Source: Ruthenibacterium lactatiformans
Lineage (GTDB): Bacteria; Bacillota; Clostridia; Oscillospirales; Ruminococcaceae
DNA length: 64,000 nt
Direction: 5' to 3'
NCBI RefSeq assembly: GCF_000949455.1
Contig: NZ_JXXK01000009.1
Location: forward strand, 1-64,000
Shown here: in pieces, positions 8,244-17,697 of the stretch
How the letters are laid out: every line of letters begins with the position of its first letter
Numbering within the stretch: position 1 is the first letter of the stretch
Notes under the pieces: generated by a model
What the model saw: the letters and a program-made list of their open reading frames with translations, nothing else
The model's database searches: none
What the model was told of the DNA's origin: nothing
Made by a program: the position numbers and the translations under genes

Positions 8244-8288
8244 AGCCCGCGGGCGTTCCCTTTGGGGAAACCGCCCGCGGGCTTTTTT
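8244..8288 (+). terminator. intrinsic terminator after the Ser-rich lipoprotein gene
   Basis: The stem agcccgcgggcg pairs with its complement across a 15-nt loop, followed by TTTTTTG. Confidence 0.85.
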
Positions 8289-8396
8289 GTGTTATGAGTG
8301 TACGCACATTGAGGACAGAGAAACGCTTTTTTTCAAAAAAATGTATCCGTTGGCAACATTTGTCGCCGCATGGCAACAAAAATCCATGCAGTAAAA

Positions 8397-8425
8397 TTGA
8401 CAAACCATAGAAAACTTGTTAAAAT
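8397..8425 (+). promoter_or_regulatory. opp operon promoter
   Basis: Consensus TTGACA, 17-bp spacer and TAAAAT. The leader to oppB is about 185 nt, longer than needed, and contains a hairpin with a T run. Confidence 0.8.
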
Positions 8426-8448
8426 GATGATTCAGAGAATGTTAAACG

Positions 8449-8484
8449 ATGGTGTTTAAACGTTGTTTTTAGACACCATTTTTT
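8449..8484 (+). terminator. possible attenuator hairpin in the oppB leader
   Basis: ATGGTGT and ACACCAT form a 7-bp stem with a 17-nt loop, followed directly by a run of five T. It lies between the opp promoter and oppB, where it could lower read-through. The stem is short, so confidence is limited. Confidence 0.4.
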
Positions 8485-8617
8485 GTTTATATTCTTTTTT
8501 CTCCTGCGGGCGCGGCAAAAAGCTGTTTTTTGCGGTGTGCGCGCGCAAAATACAGTTTGCTCCGGCGGCTCTCGCGCGGGCCGGGCGGAACGTTATTTCT
8601 TTAAAGGAGTTGGCAAA

Positions 8618-9535
8618 ATGGCGAAATATATCGCAAAGCGCGTTGCGTTGGCATTGGTGACGCTGGTCATCGTGTCGATGCTCACCTTCTTCCTCATGTT
8701 CCTGGTTCCGGGCGGGCCGTTCCTGTCCGAAAAATCGCCGTCCCCGGCGGTGCTTGCGGCCATGGAGGAAAAGTACGGCCTGGATAAACCGGTGATCGTG
8801 CAGTACAAGAACTACATGCTCAACCTGCTGCAGGGCGAGCTGGGCCCGTCCATCAAGCAGCGCGGCCGCACGGTCGCCCAGATCATCGGTTCCCGGTTCC
8901 CGGTTTCGGCGCGCATCGGCGGCATCGCGCTGGCCATTGCCGTCGTCGTGGGCGTGGTGCTGGGCAGTGTGGCGGCGCTCAACCGCGGCAAGTGGATCGA
9001 CAACGTCATTATTGTTATTGCCACCTGCGGCATCGCGGTGCCGAGCTTTGTTGTATGTACCATATTATTGTATATATTCAGCCTGAAGCTGGGGTGGCTG
9101 CCGTCCTACGGCCTTACGGGCTGGAAAAACTATATTATGCCGGTCATCGCTCTGGGCTTCTACCCCACGGCGTACATCTGCCGCCTGATGCGCTCTTCCA
9201 TGCTGGATGTGCTGGGGCAGGATTACATGCGCACCGCCCGCGCCAAGGGTCTTTCCCAGGGCAAGAGCCTGTTTAAGCATGCGCTGCGCAATGCCATTCT
9301 GCCTGTCGTCACTTATCTGGGGCCGGCTTTGGCCTATACGCTCACGGGCAGCCTGATCGTTGAAAAGATCTTTACGATCCCGGGCCTGGGCGACAGCTTC
9401 GTCAGCTCTATCACCGGCCGCGATTATATGGTCATCATGGGAACCACGATCTTCCTGGCCACGCTCATCATCACGATGAACGTGATCGTGGACATCGTGT
9501 ACAAGATCATCGATCCGCGGATCAAGCTGAAATAA
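8618..9535 (+). CDS. oppB: oligopeptide ABC transporter permease OppB
   Basis: A 305-residue inner-membrane permease with six predicted helices and the usual large loop after helix 1. The coupling (EAA-like) loop is visible near residues 200-225 (YMRTARAKGLSQGKSLFKHALRNAILPV), including the conserved A-KG signature that docks on the ATPases. The ATG follows AAAGGAG. It is the first gene of oppB-C-D-F, transcribed from a consensus promoter 190 bp upstream. With OppC it forms the channel for peptide uptake. Specificity within the peptide/nickel family depends on the binding protein and is not readable here. Confidence 0.95.
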   Translation: MAKYIAKRVALALVTLVIVSMLTFFLMFLVPGGPFLSEKSPSPAVLAAMEEKYGLDKPVIVQYKNYMLNLLQGELGPSIKQRGRTVAQIIGSRFPVSARIGGIALAIAVVVGVVLGSVAALNRGKWIDNVIIVIATCGIAVPSFVVCTILLYIFSLKLGWLPSYGLTGWKNYIMPVIALGFYPTAYICRLMRSSMLDVLGQDYMRTARAKGLSQGKSLFKHALRNAILPVVTYLGPALAYTLTGSLIVEKIFTIPGLGDSFVSSITGRDYMVIMGTTIFLATLIITMNVIVDIVYKIIDPRIKLK

Positions 9536-9554
9536 GCGGGAGGAGAGCGAAGGA

Positions 9555-10601
9555 ATGGAAAACAAAAAACAGATCTTGAGCATGCAGCTCAACGTCGACG
9601 ACTTTGCGCCCGCCAGCGATTCCGAAAAGGAAAGCCTGTCCGTCATGCGCGAAAGCGTCAGCTTCTGGAAGGACGGTCTGCGCCGTCTGCGGAAAAACCC
9701 CATCGCCATGGTGAGCCTTGCGGTGCTGATCATCGTGCTGATCCTGGCGTTTATCGTGCCGGCGTTTTACCCTTACGATTACGCCACTCAGATCCGCGGC
9801 AGCGAGAACCTGGGCCCCATGCAGTATTCCGAGGCGGAGCAGGCCGCCATGGCCGCGGGCGAAAAGGTGTTTCCCCACATTCTGGGCACGGACTCCCTGG
9901 GGCGCGACTATGCCGTCCGCGTTATGATGGGCACCCGTGTTTCCCTGTCTGTTGGCCTGCTGGCCAGCGTGCTGGTGCTGCTCATCGGCTCGGTCTATGG
10001 CTCTGTTGCCGGCTTTTTGGGCGGCAAGGTAGACCTGTTCATGATGCGTATCGTGGACATCATCTACACCGTGCCGGACCTGCTCATCATCATCCTGCTG
10101 GCCTCTACGCTGAAATACCCGCTGCAGTCTCTGGCGGAAAAGCCGGGCTTCGGCTGGATCAACATCATTGGCGTGCCGCTCATCAGCATCCTGATCGTAT
10201 TCGCTCTTTTGTACTGGGTGGGTATGGCGCGCATCGTGCGCAGCCAGGTGCTCACGCTGAAGGAGAGCGAGTACGTCACCGCCGCCCGCGCTCTTGGCGC
10301 CGGCACGGGCCGCATCATCAAAAAGCACATTCTGACGAACTGCATCGGCACGCTCATCGTCACCACCACACTGCAGATCCCTTCGGCCATCTTTACCGAG
10401 AGCTTTCTTTCGTTCCTGGGCATCGGCGTTTCCGCGCCCATGCCATCGCTGGGCAGCCTGGCCAGCACGGCCATCGACGGTCTGCAGAGCTATCCGTACC
10501 GCCTGTTCGCGCCGGCCATCGCCATCTCCGTCGTCATCCTCAGCTTCAACCTGTTCGGCGACGGCCTGCGCGATGCATTCGACCCGAAGCTGAAAAACTA
10601 A
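9555..10601 (+). CDS. oppC: oligopeptide ABC transporter permease OppC
   Basis: A 348-residue partner permease. A cytoplasmic N-terminal extension (about 45 residues, FWKDGLRRLRKNPIAM just before helix 1) is typical of OppC/DppC. Six membrane segments follow, with the coupling loop near residues 225-260 (YVTAARALGAGTGRIIKKHILTN). It lies 19 bp after oppB with its own GAAGGA site. It pairs with OppB to form the transmembrane pore. Confidence 0.95.
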   Translation: MENKKQILSMQLNVDDFAPASDSEKESLSVMRESVSFWKDGLRRLRKNPIAMVSLAVLIIVLILAFIVPAFYPYDYATQIRGSENLGPMQYSEAEQAAMAAGEKVFPHILGTDSLGRDYAVRVMMGTRVSLSVGLLASVLVLLIGSVYGSVAGFLGGKVDLFMMRIVDIIYTVPDLLIIILLASTLKYPLQSLAEKPGFGWINIIGVPLISILIVFALLYWVGMARIVRSQVLTLKESEYVTAARALGAGTGRIIKKHILTNCIGTLIVTTTLQIPSAIFTESFLSFLGIGVSAPMPSLGSLASTAIDGLQSYPYRLFAPAIAISVVILSFNLFGDGLRDAFDPKLKN

Positions 10602-10622
10602 ACGAAAGGAAGGGACGCACAC

Positions 10623-11626
<1,004 letters not shown>

Positions 11627-11630
<4 letters not shown>

Positions 11631-12682
11631 GTGAAAAACTGGTAGAGGTACAGCACCTCCAGCAATATTTCCCCGCCGGCGGCATGGGCAAAAACAAAAA
11701 GTACGTTCAGGCCGTGGACGACGTTTCATTCGCCATCAACAAGGGCGAGACATTGGGGCTGGTGGGCGAATCCGGCTGCGGAAAGACCACCACGGGCCGC
11801 ACGCTGCTGCGCCTGTACGAGCCGACGAAAGGCCGTATCCTCTATGACGGCGAAACGCTGTTTGACAGCGGAAATGTGCCGCTGTACAACGAGGACGGAA
11901 CCCCGGTGCTGGACGAAAGCGGCAAGCCGAAATTCGGCAAAAAGACGGCCGTGAACATGCTGCCGTACCGCCGCAAGATGCAGATCGTGTTCCAGGACCC
12001 CTATGCCAGCCTGGACCCCCGCATGACGGTGGGCGACATCGTGGGCGAGGCCATCGACATCCACAAGCTTGCGTCCTCCAAGGCGGACCGCCGGGAGCGC
12101 ATTATTAAAATGCTGGAGCGTGTGGGCCTGAACTCCGAGCATGCCAACCGCTATCCGCACGAATTCTCCGGCGGCCAGCGCCAGCGCGTCGGCATCGCCC
12201 GCGCTTTGGCTGTGGACCCGCAGTTTATCGTCTGCGACGAGCCCATCTCGGCGCTGGATGTTTCCATTCAGGCACAGGTCGTCAATATGTTTGAAGATCT
12301 GCAGGACCAGTACGGCCTGACGTACCTGTTCATCGCCCATGACCTTTCGGTCGTGAAGCATATTTCGGACCGCATCGGCGTGATGTACCTGGGCAAGCTG
12401 GTGGAGCTGGCCGACAGCTATGAGCTGACCTTCCACAGCGTTCACCCCTACACCCGGAGCCTGATCTCCGCAATTCCGGTGGCGGACCCCAAGACGGCCC
12501 GGGAATCCCGGCGCATCGTGCTGGAAGGCGATGTGCCCAGCCCGCTGAACCCGCCTTCCGGCTGCCGCTTCCGCACCCGCTGCCCCTACGCAGACGAGCA
12601 GTGTGCCGCAGAGGAACCCAAATGGCGCGAGGTGTCTGGCGGACACTATGCCGCCTGCCACCATCTGGACAAAGTGAAATAA
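11627..12682 (+). CDS. oppF: oligopeptide ABC transporter ATPase OppF
   Basis: A 351-residue second ATPase. Walker A GESGCGKT, Q-loop FQDPYASLDP, signature FSGGQRQRV, Walker B FIVCDEPISALD and the IAHDLS switch are intact. An insertion of about 30 residues between Walker A and the Q-loop (around residues 80-105, NEDGTPVLDESGK) is seen in many clostridial OppF proteins. The C-terminal CRFRTRCPYA...C cluster motif is present. A terminator follows, so oppA downstream is a separate transcription unit. Confidence 0.95.
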
Positions 12683-12689
12683 ATGGAAA

Positions 12690-12712
12690 AAGGCGCTGAA
12701 AGCGCCGTTTTT
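12690..12712 (+). terminator. terminator after oppF
   Basis: The short hairpin GGCGCT-GAA-AGCGCC is followed by GTTTTT, 10 bp after the oppF stop. Confidence 0.7.
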
Positions 12713-12770
12713 CCGCCCCGCTGCTTTATTATAATAAAGTTGCAAAAAAGTGACAATTTGCAAAAAAGCG

Positions 12771-12798
12771 TTGCGCGGCGCGTCCGCGCGTGTATAAT
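12771..12798 (+). promoter_or_regulatory. promoter of the oligopeptide-binding protein gene
   Basis: TTGCGC, a 16-bp spacer rich in CGCG and a consensus TATAAT. A 6-bp inverted repeat (AATTGT-AA-ACAATT) begins within the -10 box, a position suited to an operator. Separate expression at higher level than the permeases is usual for binding proteins. Confidence 0.65.
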
Positions 12799-12882
12799 TG
12801 TAAACAATTCACCTTGGGGCATGCTATGGGTGCGCCATGTGTGAAATGTTGAATAAACAATTTTTGAGGAGGAAAGTTCACT

Positions 12883-14673
12883 ATGAAGAAACTGGCACTT
12901 GTGCTGGCCGTCGTCATGGTGCTGAGCCTGGGCCTGACGGCCTGCGGCGGCAGCACGTCCTCGACCGGTACTGCGAGCTCCGCTCCCGCGGGCTCTTCCT
13001 CGTCCGGTTCTGCTTCCGACGCCGCTCCGGCTTACAATCCGGATGCGCTGCAGGTCAAAGCTCTGGACGACAACACGCTGCAGGTCACGCTGACGGCCCG
13101 CACGCCGTATTTCCTGGAGCTGACCGCGTTCCCCGCGTATGCTCCCGTTCAGCAGGCGACTGTTGAGGCAAACGGCGAAGCCTGGGCTGTGGACGCTGCC
13201 ACCTACATCGGCAACGGCCCCTACAAGATTGCTGAGTGGGTGCCCAGCTCCCACATCACGATGGTCAAGAACGAGAACTACTGGAACGTGGACAGCCTGG
13301 CTGGCCCGGACACCCTGCAGTTCACGCTGATGGAGGATGACGCAGCCCAGCTGACGGCATTCCAGTCCGGCGAACTGGATTTCATCGACGCTGTCCCCAA
13401 CGATGAGATCGACGCGCTGTCTTCCACGCCGGAGTTCCACAAAGAGGGGCAGATCGGCACCTACTATGTGAGCTACAACACGCAGGCTGCTCCGTTTGAC
13501 GATCCTCTGGTCCGCCAGGCGTTCACGCTGGCGGTCGACCGCGACTATATCTGCAAGCAGATCGGCAAATCCGGCCAGATCCCGGCCGGCGCGTTCGTGT
13601 CCGAGGGCCTGAGCGATGCTGCGGAAGGCTCTTCCTTCCGCGAAGTGGGCGGCGACTATTATGACCCGACCGCCGGGGCCAACGAGGCCAATCTGGCCAA
13701 GGCCAAGGAGCTGCTGGCTGAGGCCGGCTATCCCAACGGCGAGGGCCTGCCCACCATCACCTATCTGTACAACGAAGGCACCGGCCATCAGCAGATCGGC
13801 GAGGCGCTGCAGCAGATGTGGGGCCAGCTGGGCGCCACAGTGACGCTGGAGAGCCAGGAGTGGGCCACCTTCCTGAACACCCGTAAGAACGGCGACTATC
13901 AGGTTGCCCGCAACGGCTGGCTGGGCGACTACAACGACCCCATCAGCTTCCTGGATATGTGGATCACCGGCGGCGGCAACAACGACGCCCAGTGGTCCAA
14001 CGCCGAGTTCGACAGCCTGATCAAGCAGATCAAGTCCTCCGGCGACGCTGAGGCGCGCATGGAGATGATGCATCAGGCTGAGGACATCATCTTCGACGAG
14101 TGGATGCTGTGCCCGATTTACTACTATGTGGATATTTATATGGCCCAGCAGAACCTGGAAAACCTGAGCACCTCCCCGCTGGGCTTCAAGTTCTTCATGA
14201 ACGCGAGCAACGGCACGGATACGCTGAAGGTTTGCACCGGCCCGGACCCCGACACCATCGACCCGGCGCTGAACAGTGCTGTGGACGGCGGCACAATGAT
14301 TGACCACGCTTTTGAAGGCCTGTACACGGTTGCCTACGGCACCACCCCGACCCCGGGCCAGGCGGAGAGCGTTGAGATCAGCGAGGACGGCCTGACCTAT
14401 ACGTTCCATCTGCGCGAGGGCCTGAAATGGTCCGACGGCACCCCGTTGACGGCTCATGACTTCGTTTACAGTTGGCAGCGCGCTGTTGACCCGGCCACGG
14501 GCGCCGACTACGCGTATATGTTCGAGTGCATCGCCGGCTACACCGAGGCGATCAACGGTGAGGAGTATGTTGCTCCGGCCGCCGACGCTTCCTCTGCCAG
14601 CACCTCCGAGTCTGCTGCGGAGTCTGTTTCCGCCAGCACCTCTGAGAGCGCCAGCACTTCCGCTGCCGCGTAA
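12883..14673 (+). CDS. oppA: oligopeptide-binding lipoprotein, circularly permuted
   Basis: A 596-residue surface lipoprotein that should deliver peptides to OppBCDF. A lipobox (LTAC, Cys21) and Ser-rich linker (to about 50) are followed directly by what is normally the second part of the protein (residues 51-442: VKALDDNTLQVTL, YFLELTAFP, NGPYKI, LAVDRDYI, ending LGFKFFMNAS, the usual C-terminus). Only then comes the canonical N-terminal lobe (443-566: TLKVCTGPDPDTIDPALN, FEGLYT, TYTFHLREGLKWSDG, FVYSWQR). A Ser/Ala-rich tail (567-596) ends it. This is a circular permutation of the family-5 binding-protein fold. The permuted block lies between two GCTCCGGC octamers (13024-13031, 14572-14579) exactly 1548 bp, 516 codons, apart. 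Frame, signal peptide and terminator are intact, so it is probably functional. Confidence 0.85.
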   Translation: MKKLALVLAVVMVLSLGLTACGGSTSSTGTASSAPAGSSSSGSASDAAPAYNPDALQVKALDDNTLQVTLTARTPYFLELTAFPAYAPVQQATVEANGEAWAVDAATYIGNGPYKIAEWVPSSHITMVKNENYWNVDSLAGPDTLQFTLMEDDAAQLTAFQSGELDFIDAVPNDEIDALSSTPEFHKEGQIGTYYVSYNTQAAPFDDPLVRQAFTLAVDRDYICKQIGKSGQIPAGAFVSEGLSDAAEGSSFREVGGDYYDPTAGANEANLAKAKELLAEAGYPNGEGLPTITYLYNEGTGHQQIGEALQQMWGQLGATVTLESQEWATFLNTRKNGDYQVARNGWLGDYNDPISFLDMWITGGGNNDAQWSNAEFDSLIKQIKSSGDAEARMEMMHQAEDIIFDEWMLCPIYYYVDIYMAQQNLENLSTSPLGFKFFMNASNGTDTLKVCTGPDPDTIDPALNSAVDGGTMIDHAFEGLYTVAYGTTPTPGQAESVEISEDGLTYTFHLREGLKWSDGTPLTAHDFVYSWQRAVDPATGADYAYMFECIAGYTEAINGEEYVAPAADASSASTSESAAESVSASTSESASTSAAA

Positions 14674-14691
14674 GCAGCTGCTTTCTTACAA

Positions 14692-14720
14692 CGCCGCATC
14701 TTCGGATGCGGCGTTTTTTT
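14692..14720 (+). terminator. terminator after oppA
   Basis: CGCCGCATC-TTCG-GATGCGGCG, a UUCG-type tetraloop hairpin, followed by TTTTTTT. Confidence 0.95.
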
Positions 14721-14819
14721 GTACCGGCATGCCTGGAGCGCCGGAAGGGCGGGGGCAAGAGTATCCCGCGAAGCGTTAAACTCATTGTATCACATATATT
14801 AACTTATAGCAATAATAAA

Positions 14820-14866
14820 TTAGCTGTCAGTTTATTACAAAAGATTAACATTAGCTGTAAGCTAAT
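14820..14866 (+). promoter_or_regulatory. inverted and direct repeats upstream of the XRE gene
   Basis: TTAGCTGT occurs at 14820-14827 and again within ATTAGC-TGTAA-GCTAAT (14850-14866), a 6-bp inverted repeat. The region is AT-rich and ends 30 bp before the regulator's ATG, so autoregulation by that protein is plausible. No convincing promoter hexamer pair was settled on. Confidence 0.45.
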
Positions 14867-14895
14867 ATCAAAACACGACAACGGGACGGTGCGAG

Positions 14896-15240
14896 ATGGA
14901 CAATCGGGAGATCGGCACGCGCATCCGGCTTGCACGCCGGGACGCGGGGCTCACGCAGGAAAAGCTGGCGGAGAAGATCGGTGTATCCACGGTGTTTGTA
15001 AGCCAATTGGAATCCGGCAGCCGCGCGCCCGGGCTGGAGACGCTGGTAAAGCTCTCGCAGACGCTGCACGTAAGCCTGGACCTGCTGGTGTTGGGCGGCG
15101 CGCCCGGCGGAGACGCGGAAGCGTGTCTTGCTGCGTTGGTGCAGGGGCGCTCGCCCCGCCAGCGTATGCTGGCGGTCAGCCTGGTGCGAAGCCTGTTTGC
15201 AGAGATGGACCGTTTGGATGCAGAGCCGCCGGAATGCTGA
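14896..15240 (+). CDS. XRE-family transcriptional regulator
   Basis: A 114-residue protein with an N-terminal lambda-repressor-type HTH (about 5-62): IRLARRDAGLTQEKLAEKIGVSTVFVSQLE, then GSRAPGLETLVKLSQTLHVSLD. The C-terminal 45 residues form a short predicted helix with no recognised effector domain. The start is preceded by a weak ribosome site. It stands alone between the oppA terminator and the HAD gene, with repeats suitable as operators upstream. The target genes are unknown. Confidence 0.85.
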   Translation: MDNREIGTRIRLARRDAGLTQEKLAEKIGVSTVFVSQLESGSRAPGLETLVKLSQTLHVSLDLLVLGGAPGGDAEACLAALVQGRSPRQRMLAVSLVRSLFAEMDRLDAEPPEC

Positions 15241-15354
15241 CGCATGCGTTTTTCGAAAAAGGCGGGAGAGCGCGGCCAGGGGAGCGGGTAAAACGCTGCG
15301 TGGAACGGATCTCCGGCAGGAAAACGGCCCTGTGCGCGGCCCGGCGGACATACG

Positions 15355-15400
15355 AAAAAACAGCCCGGGGAACAAAATGCTGTTCCGCAGGGCTGTTTTC
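15355..15400. terminator. bidirectional terminator between the XRE and HAD genes
   Basis: AAAACAGCCC and GGGCTGTTTT flank an inner stem (GGAACA/TGTTCC). A and T runs occur on both sides. It serves the convergent XRE (+) and HAD (-) genes. Confidence 0.8.
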
Positions 15401-15441
15401 TTTATACAATATTATTTTCGAGGAAAGCGGGCGGCGTTTTG

Positions 15442-16113
15442 TCACCGCTTTTGCAGGTCCGTCTGCTCCAGCAGGCGCGCAACATCCGTCAGCCCGGGCA
15501 CGATGGCCCAGGCCAGCCGCTCCATTTCGGGTGTGGGCGGGTCCATGTCCGGCACCATCACAGTGAAGCACCCGGCGGCAGCGCCCGCCCGCACGCCGTT
15601 GTAGGAATCCTCCAGCACCATGCACAGCCCGGGCGGTGTGTCCAGTGCCGCCGCGGCTTTCAGAAAAATCTCCGGCTCCGGCTTGGAATGCGTCACCTGG
15701 TCGCCGCCGATGACGGCGGAAAAGTAACCGCGCACGCCGGCGGTCTCCAGATTGTGCAGCACGCGGGCGCTGTCTGTGGAGGAAGCAACGGCCATTTTGC
15801 AGTTCCGGGCGCGCAGCGCGTCCAGCAGCTCGAACAGCCCCGGCCGCAGCGGCACGCTGTGCTCCAGCCTTGCTTCCACCTCGCGCCATACCTCTGCGGA
15901 CATGTCGTCGTAGGGGAACCCGGCGCCGAAGCGTTCCAAAAATGCACGGCGGCCGCTTTCGTAGTTGCGCCCCCGCAGCAGAGAGACATCCTCCGGCGTC
16001 ATCGTCACGCCGTATTTGCCCGCCACGGCGCGCCACACCTCGTCTCCCAGACGCTCGGTGTCGAACATCAGGCCGTCCATGTCGAACAGGACGGCGCGGA
16101 TCTGCTGTTCCAT
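15442..16113 (-). CDS. HAD-superfamily hydrolase, beta-phosphoglucomutase-like
   Basis: A 223-residue cytoplasmic phosphatase or phosphomutase. HAD motif I DMDGLMFD (nucleophile Asp11), motif II VASSTDS, motif III lysine in HSKPEPEIF and motif IV LEDSYNG are in place, with a helical cap between motifs I and II. The arrangement fits subclass IA (PGMB/Gph-like). The substrate is unknown. It is transcribed from a minus-strand promoter divergent from the aminotransferase promoter. Confidence 0.85.
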   Translation of the reverse strand: MEQQIRAVLFDMDGLMFDTERLGDEVWRAVAGKYGVTMTPEDVSLLRGRNYESGRRAFLERFGAGFPYDDMSAEVWREVEARLEHSVPLRPGLFELLDALRARNCKMAVASSTDSARVLHNLETAGVRGYFSAVIGGDQVTHSKPEPEIFLKAAAALDTPPGLCMVLEDSYNGVRAGAAAGCFTVMVPDMDPPTPEMERLAWAIVPGLTDVARLLEQTDLQKR

Positions 16114-16170
16114 TGCTTTCCCAACCTCTCTTCATTCCTGTGCGGCCCGGCCGTTGCCGAACCGCTTTTC

Positions 16171-16198
16171 ATTATACACGAAGCGGTGCGAAAAGCAA
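16171..16198 (-). promoter_or_regulatory. promoter of the HAD hydrolase gene
   Basis: On the minus strand: TTGCTT, 16-bp spacer, consensus TATAAT, about 58 bp from the ATG. Confidence 0.7.
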
Positions 16199-16282
16199 AC
16201 CGCCCGCCGCGGGACGGTGGAGCGGAAATATGCCTTAGCGCGGAAAAAATGGCGGATTTACACATTTTCAGCGGTCTGCCCC

Positions 16283-16311
16283 TTGTAAAATGGCCGCAGG
16301 GCGGCTAAAAT
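16283..16311 (+). promoter_or_regulatory. promoter of the branched-chain aminotransferase gene
   Basis: TTGTAA, 17-bp spacer and TAAAAT, about 98 bp before the ATG. No T-box or other leader structure was recognised in the short 5' region. Confidence 0.65.
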
Positions 16312-16408
16312 AGAGTAAAACCAGCCCCCGCGGTTCTTTTGCGCGCCGGGTGTGGAACTTTGCCGCTGTGCGGTTTTGCGCGCAGCCATCAATGGAAGAG
16401 GGAAAAGT

Positions 16409-17479
16409 ATGCTGGACATCAAAGTGACAAAGACCACCGCGCCGAAGGCAAAGCCGGACGAGAAGCATCTGGGCTTCGGCAACCATTACACGGACCATAT
16501 GTTCATCATGGACTACACCGAGGGCCGTGGCTGGCACTCGCCGCGCATCGAGCCGTACCATTCCCTGGAGCTGGACCCGGCCGCGCTGGTGTTTCATTAT
16601 GCGCAGGAGTGCTTTGAGGGCATGAAAGCCTACCGTGCTGCGAATGGCCGCGTGCTGCTGTTCCGGCCGGAAAAGAACGCCGCCCGCATGCAGAGCACCC
16701 ATAGGCGCCTGTGCATTCCGGAAATCCCCGTGGAGGATTTCGTACAGGCTGTCAAGGCGCTCGTCAGCGTGGACAAAGACTGGGTGCCCGGAGAACCGGA
16801 CACCAGCCTCTATCTGCGCCCGTTCACCATCGCCACCGAGGCGCATTTGGGCGTGAAGCCCAGTGCAAGCTATCAGTTCATCATCATCGCTTCGCCCTCC
16901 GGCGCGTATTACGCGGAGGGCATGAATCCGGTGAAGATCTATGTGGAGGACGAGTATGTCCGCGCTACGCCGGGCGGTACGGGCTACATCAAATGCGGCG
17001 GCAACTATGCGGCCAGCCTGATCGGCCAGATGAAGGCCCATGACCTGGGCTACAGCCAGGTGCTGTGGCTGGACGGTGTGGAGCGCAAGTACGTGGAGGA
17101 AGTGGGCAGCATGAACTGCTTCTTCAAAATCGACGGCGTCATCCGCACCGCGCCCTGCGTGGGCACGGTGCTGCCGGGCATCACGCGCATGAGCTGCATC
17201 GAGCTGCTGGAAAAATGGGGCTATAAGGTGGACTGTGAGAGCCGCCTGCCCATCGCGGACGTCATCCGCGCAGGCAAGGAGGGCAAGCTGGAAGAGGTGT
17301 TCGGCACGGGCACAGCGGCGGTCATCAGCCCCGTGGGGGAATTGCGCTACGAGGACGAGGTGCTCACCATCAACGGCTTCCAGACAGGCCCTGTCACCCA
17401 GCGCCTGTACGACACGCTCACCGGCATCCAGTGGGGCACGCTGCCCGACGATATGGGCTGGACGCAGGAAGTGGAATAA
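16409..17479 (+). CDS. ilvE: branched-chain amino acid aminotransferase
   Basis: A 356-residue PLP enzyme of fold class IV interconverting Leu/Ile/Val and their 2-oxo acids. Family marks include YAQECFEGMKAYR (about 72-84), LYLRPF, the IKCGGNYAAS segment carrying the Schiff-base lysine (about 200), EVGSMNCFF and the FGTGTAAVISPV motif near 310. Length and order match the large BCAT type. The ATG at 16409 has GAGGGAAAA upstream; the longer frame has no ribosome site. It is monocistronic, followed by a GC-rich hairpin. Confidence 0.95.
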   Translation: MLDIKVTKTTAPKAKPDEKHLGFGNHYTDHMFIMDYTEGRGWHSPRIEPYHSLELDPAALVFHYAQECFEGMKAYRAANGRVLLFRPEKNAARMQSTHRRLCIPEIPVEDFVQAVKALVSVDKDWVPGEPDTSLYLRPFTIATEAHLGVKPSASYQFIIIASPSGAYYAEGMNPVKIYVEDEYVRATPGGTGYIKCGGNYAASLIGQMKAHDLGYSQVLWLDGVERKYVEEVGSMNCFFKIDGVIRTAPCVGTVLPGITRMSCIELLEKWGYKVDCESRLPIADVIRAGKEGKLEEVFGTGTAAVISPVGELRYEDEVLTINGFQTGPVTQRLYDTLTGIQWGTLPDDMGWTQEVE

Positions 17480-17497
17480 CGCGGGAACGGAACAAAA

Positions 17498-17530
17498 CGA
17501 ACGCGCGGCGGGCCTTTTTGGCCCGCCGCG
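17498..17530 (+). terminator. GC-rich hairpin after ilvE, possible terminator
   Basis: GCGCGGCGGGCC and its complement form a long stem around a TTTTT loop, but no clear T run follows, so function as an intrinsic terminator is uncertain. Confidence 0.4.
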
Positions 17531-17573
17531 CGGCTGCTTTACAGGGGAAACCGCGTACGAAGAGCCCCTTTCC

Positions 17574-17601
17574 TTGCAATACGTTTTTTTTGTGCTATAA
17601 T
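17574..17601 (+). promoter_or_regulatory. promoter of trkA-trkH
   Basis: TTGCAA, 16-bp spacer and consensus TATAAT. The 97-nt leader contains no riboswitch I recognise. Confidence 0.75.
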
Positions 17602-17697
17602 ACTCATGCGACAGGCGCATTCATAAAATCTTAATACCTTTGGAAAAACTTTAACACCGCGTTTATCTGCGCGGCCGGAGGGAAAAGGGACGGAAAT

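Noticed and set aside
12646..14457. Open frame of about 603 codons on the - strand
   Set aside because: It mirrors oppA, which has signal peptide, ribosome site and family motifs on the + strand.
12883..14673. Two tandem oppA genes collapsed into one by assembly
   Set aside because: There is no stop codon, second signal peptide or ribosome site at the block junction near 14208, and each family segment occurs only once. Long-read confirmation would still be useful.
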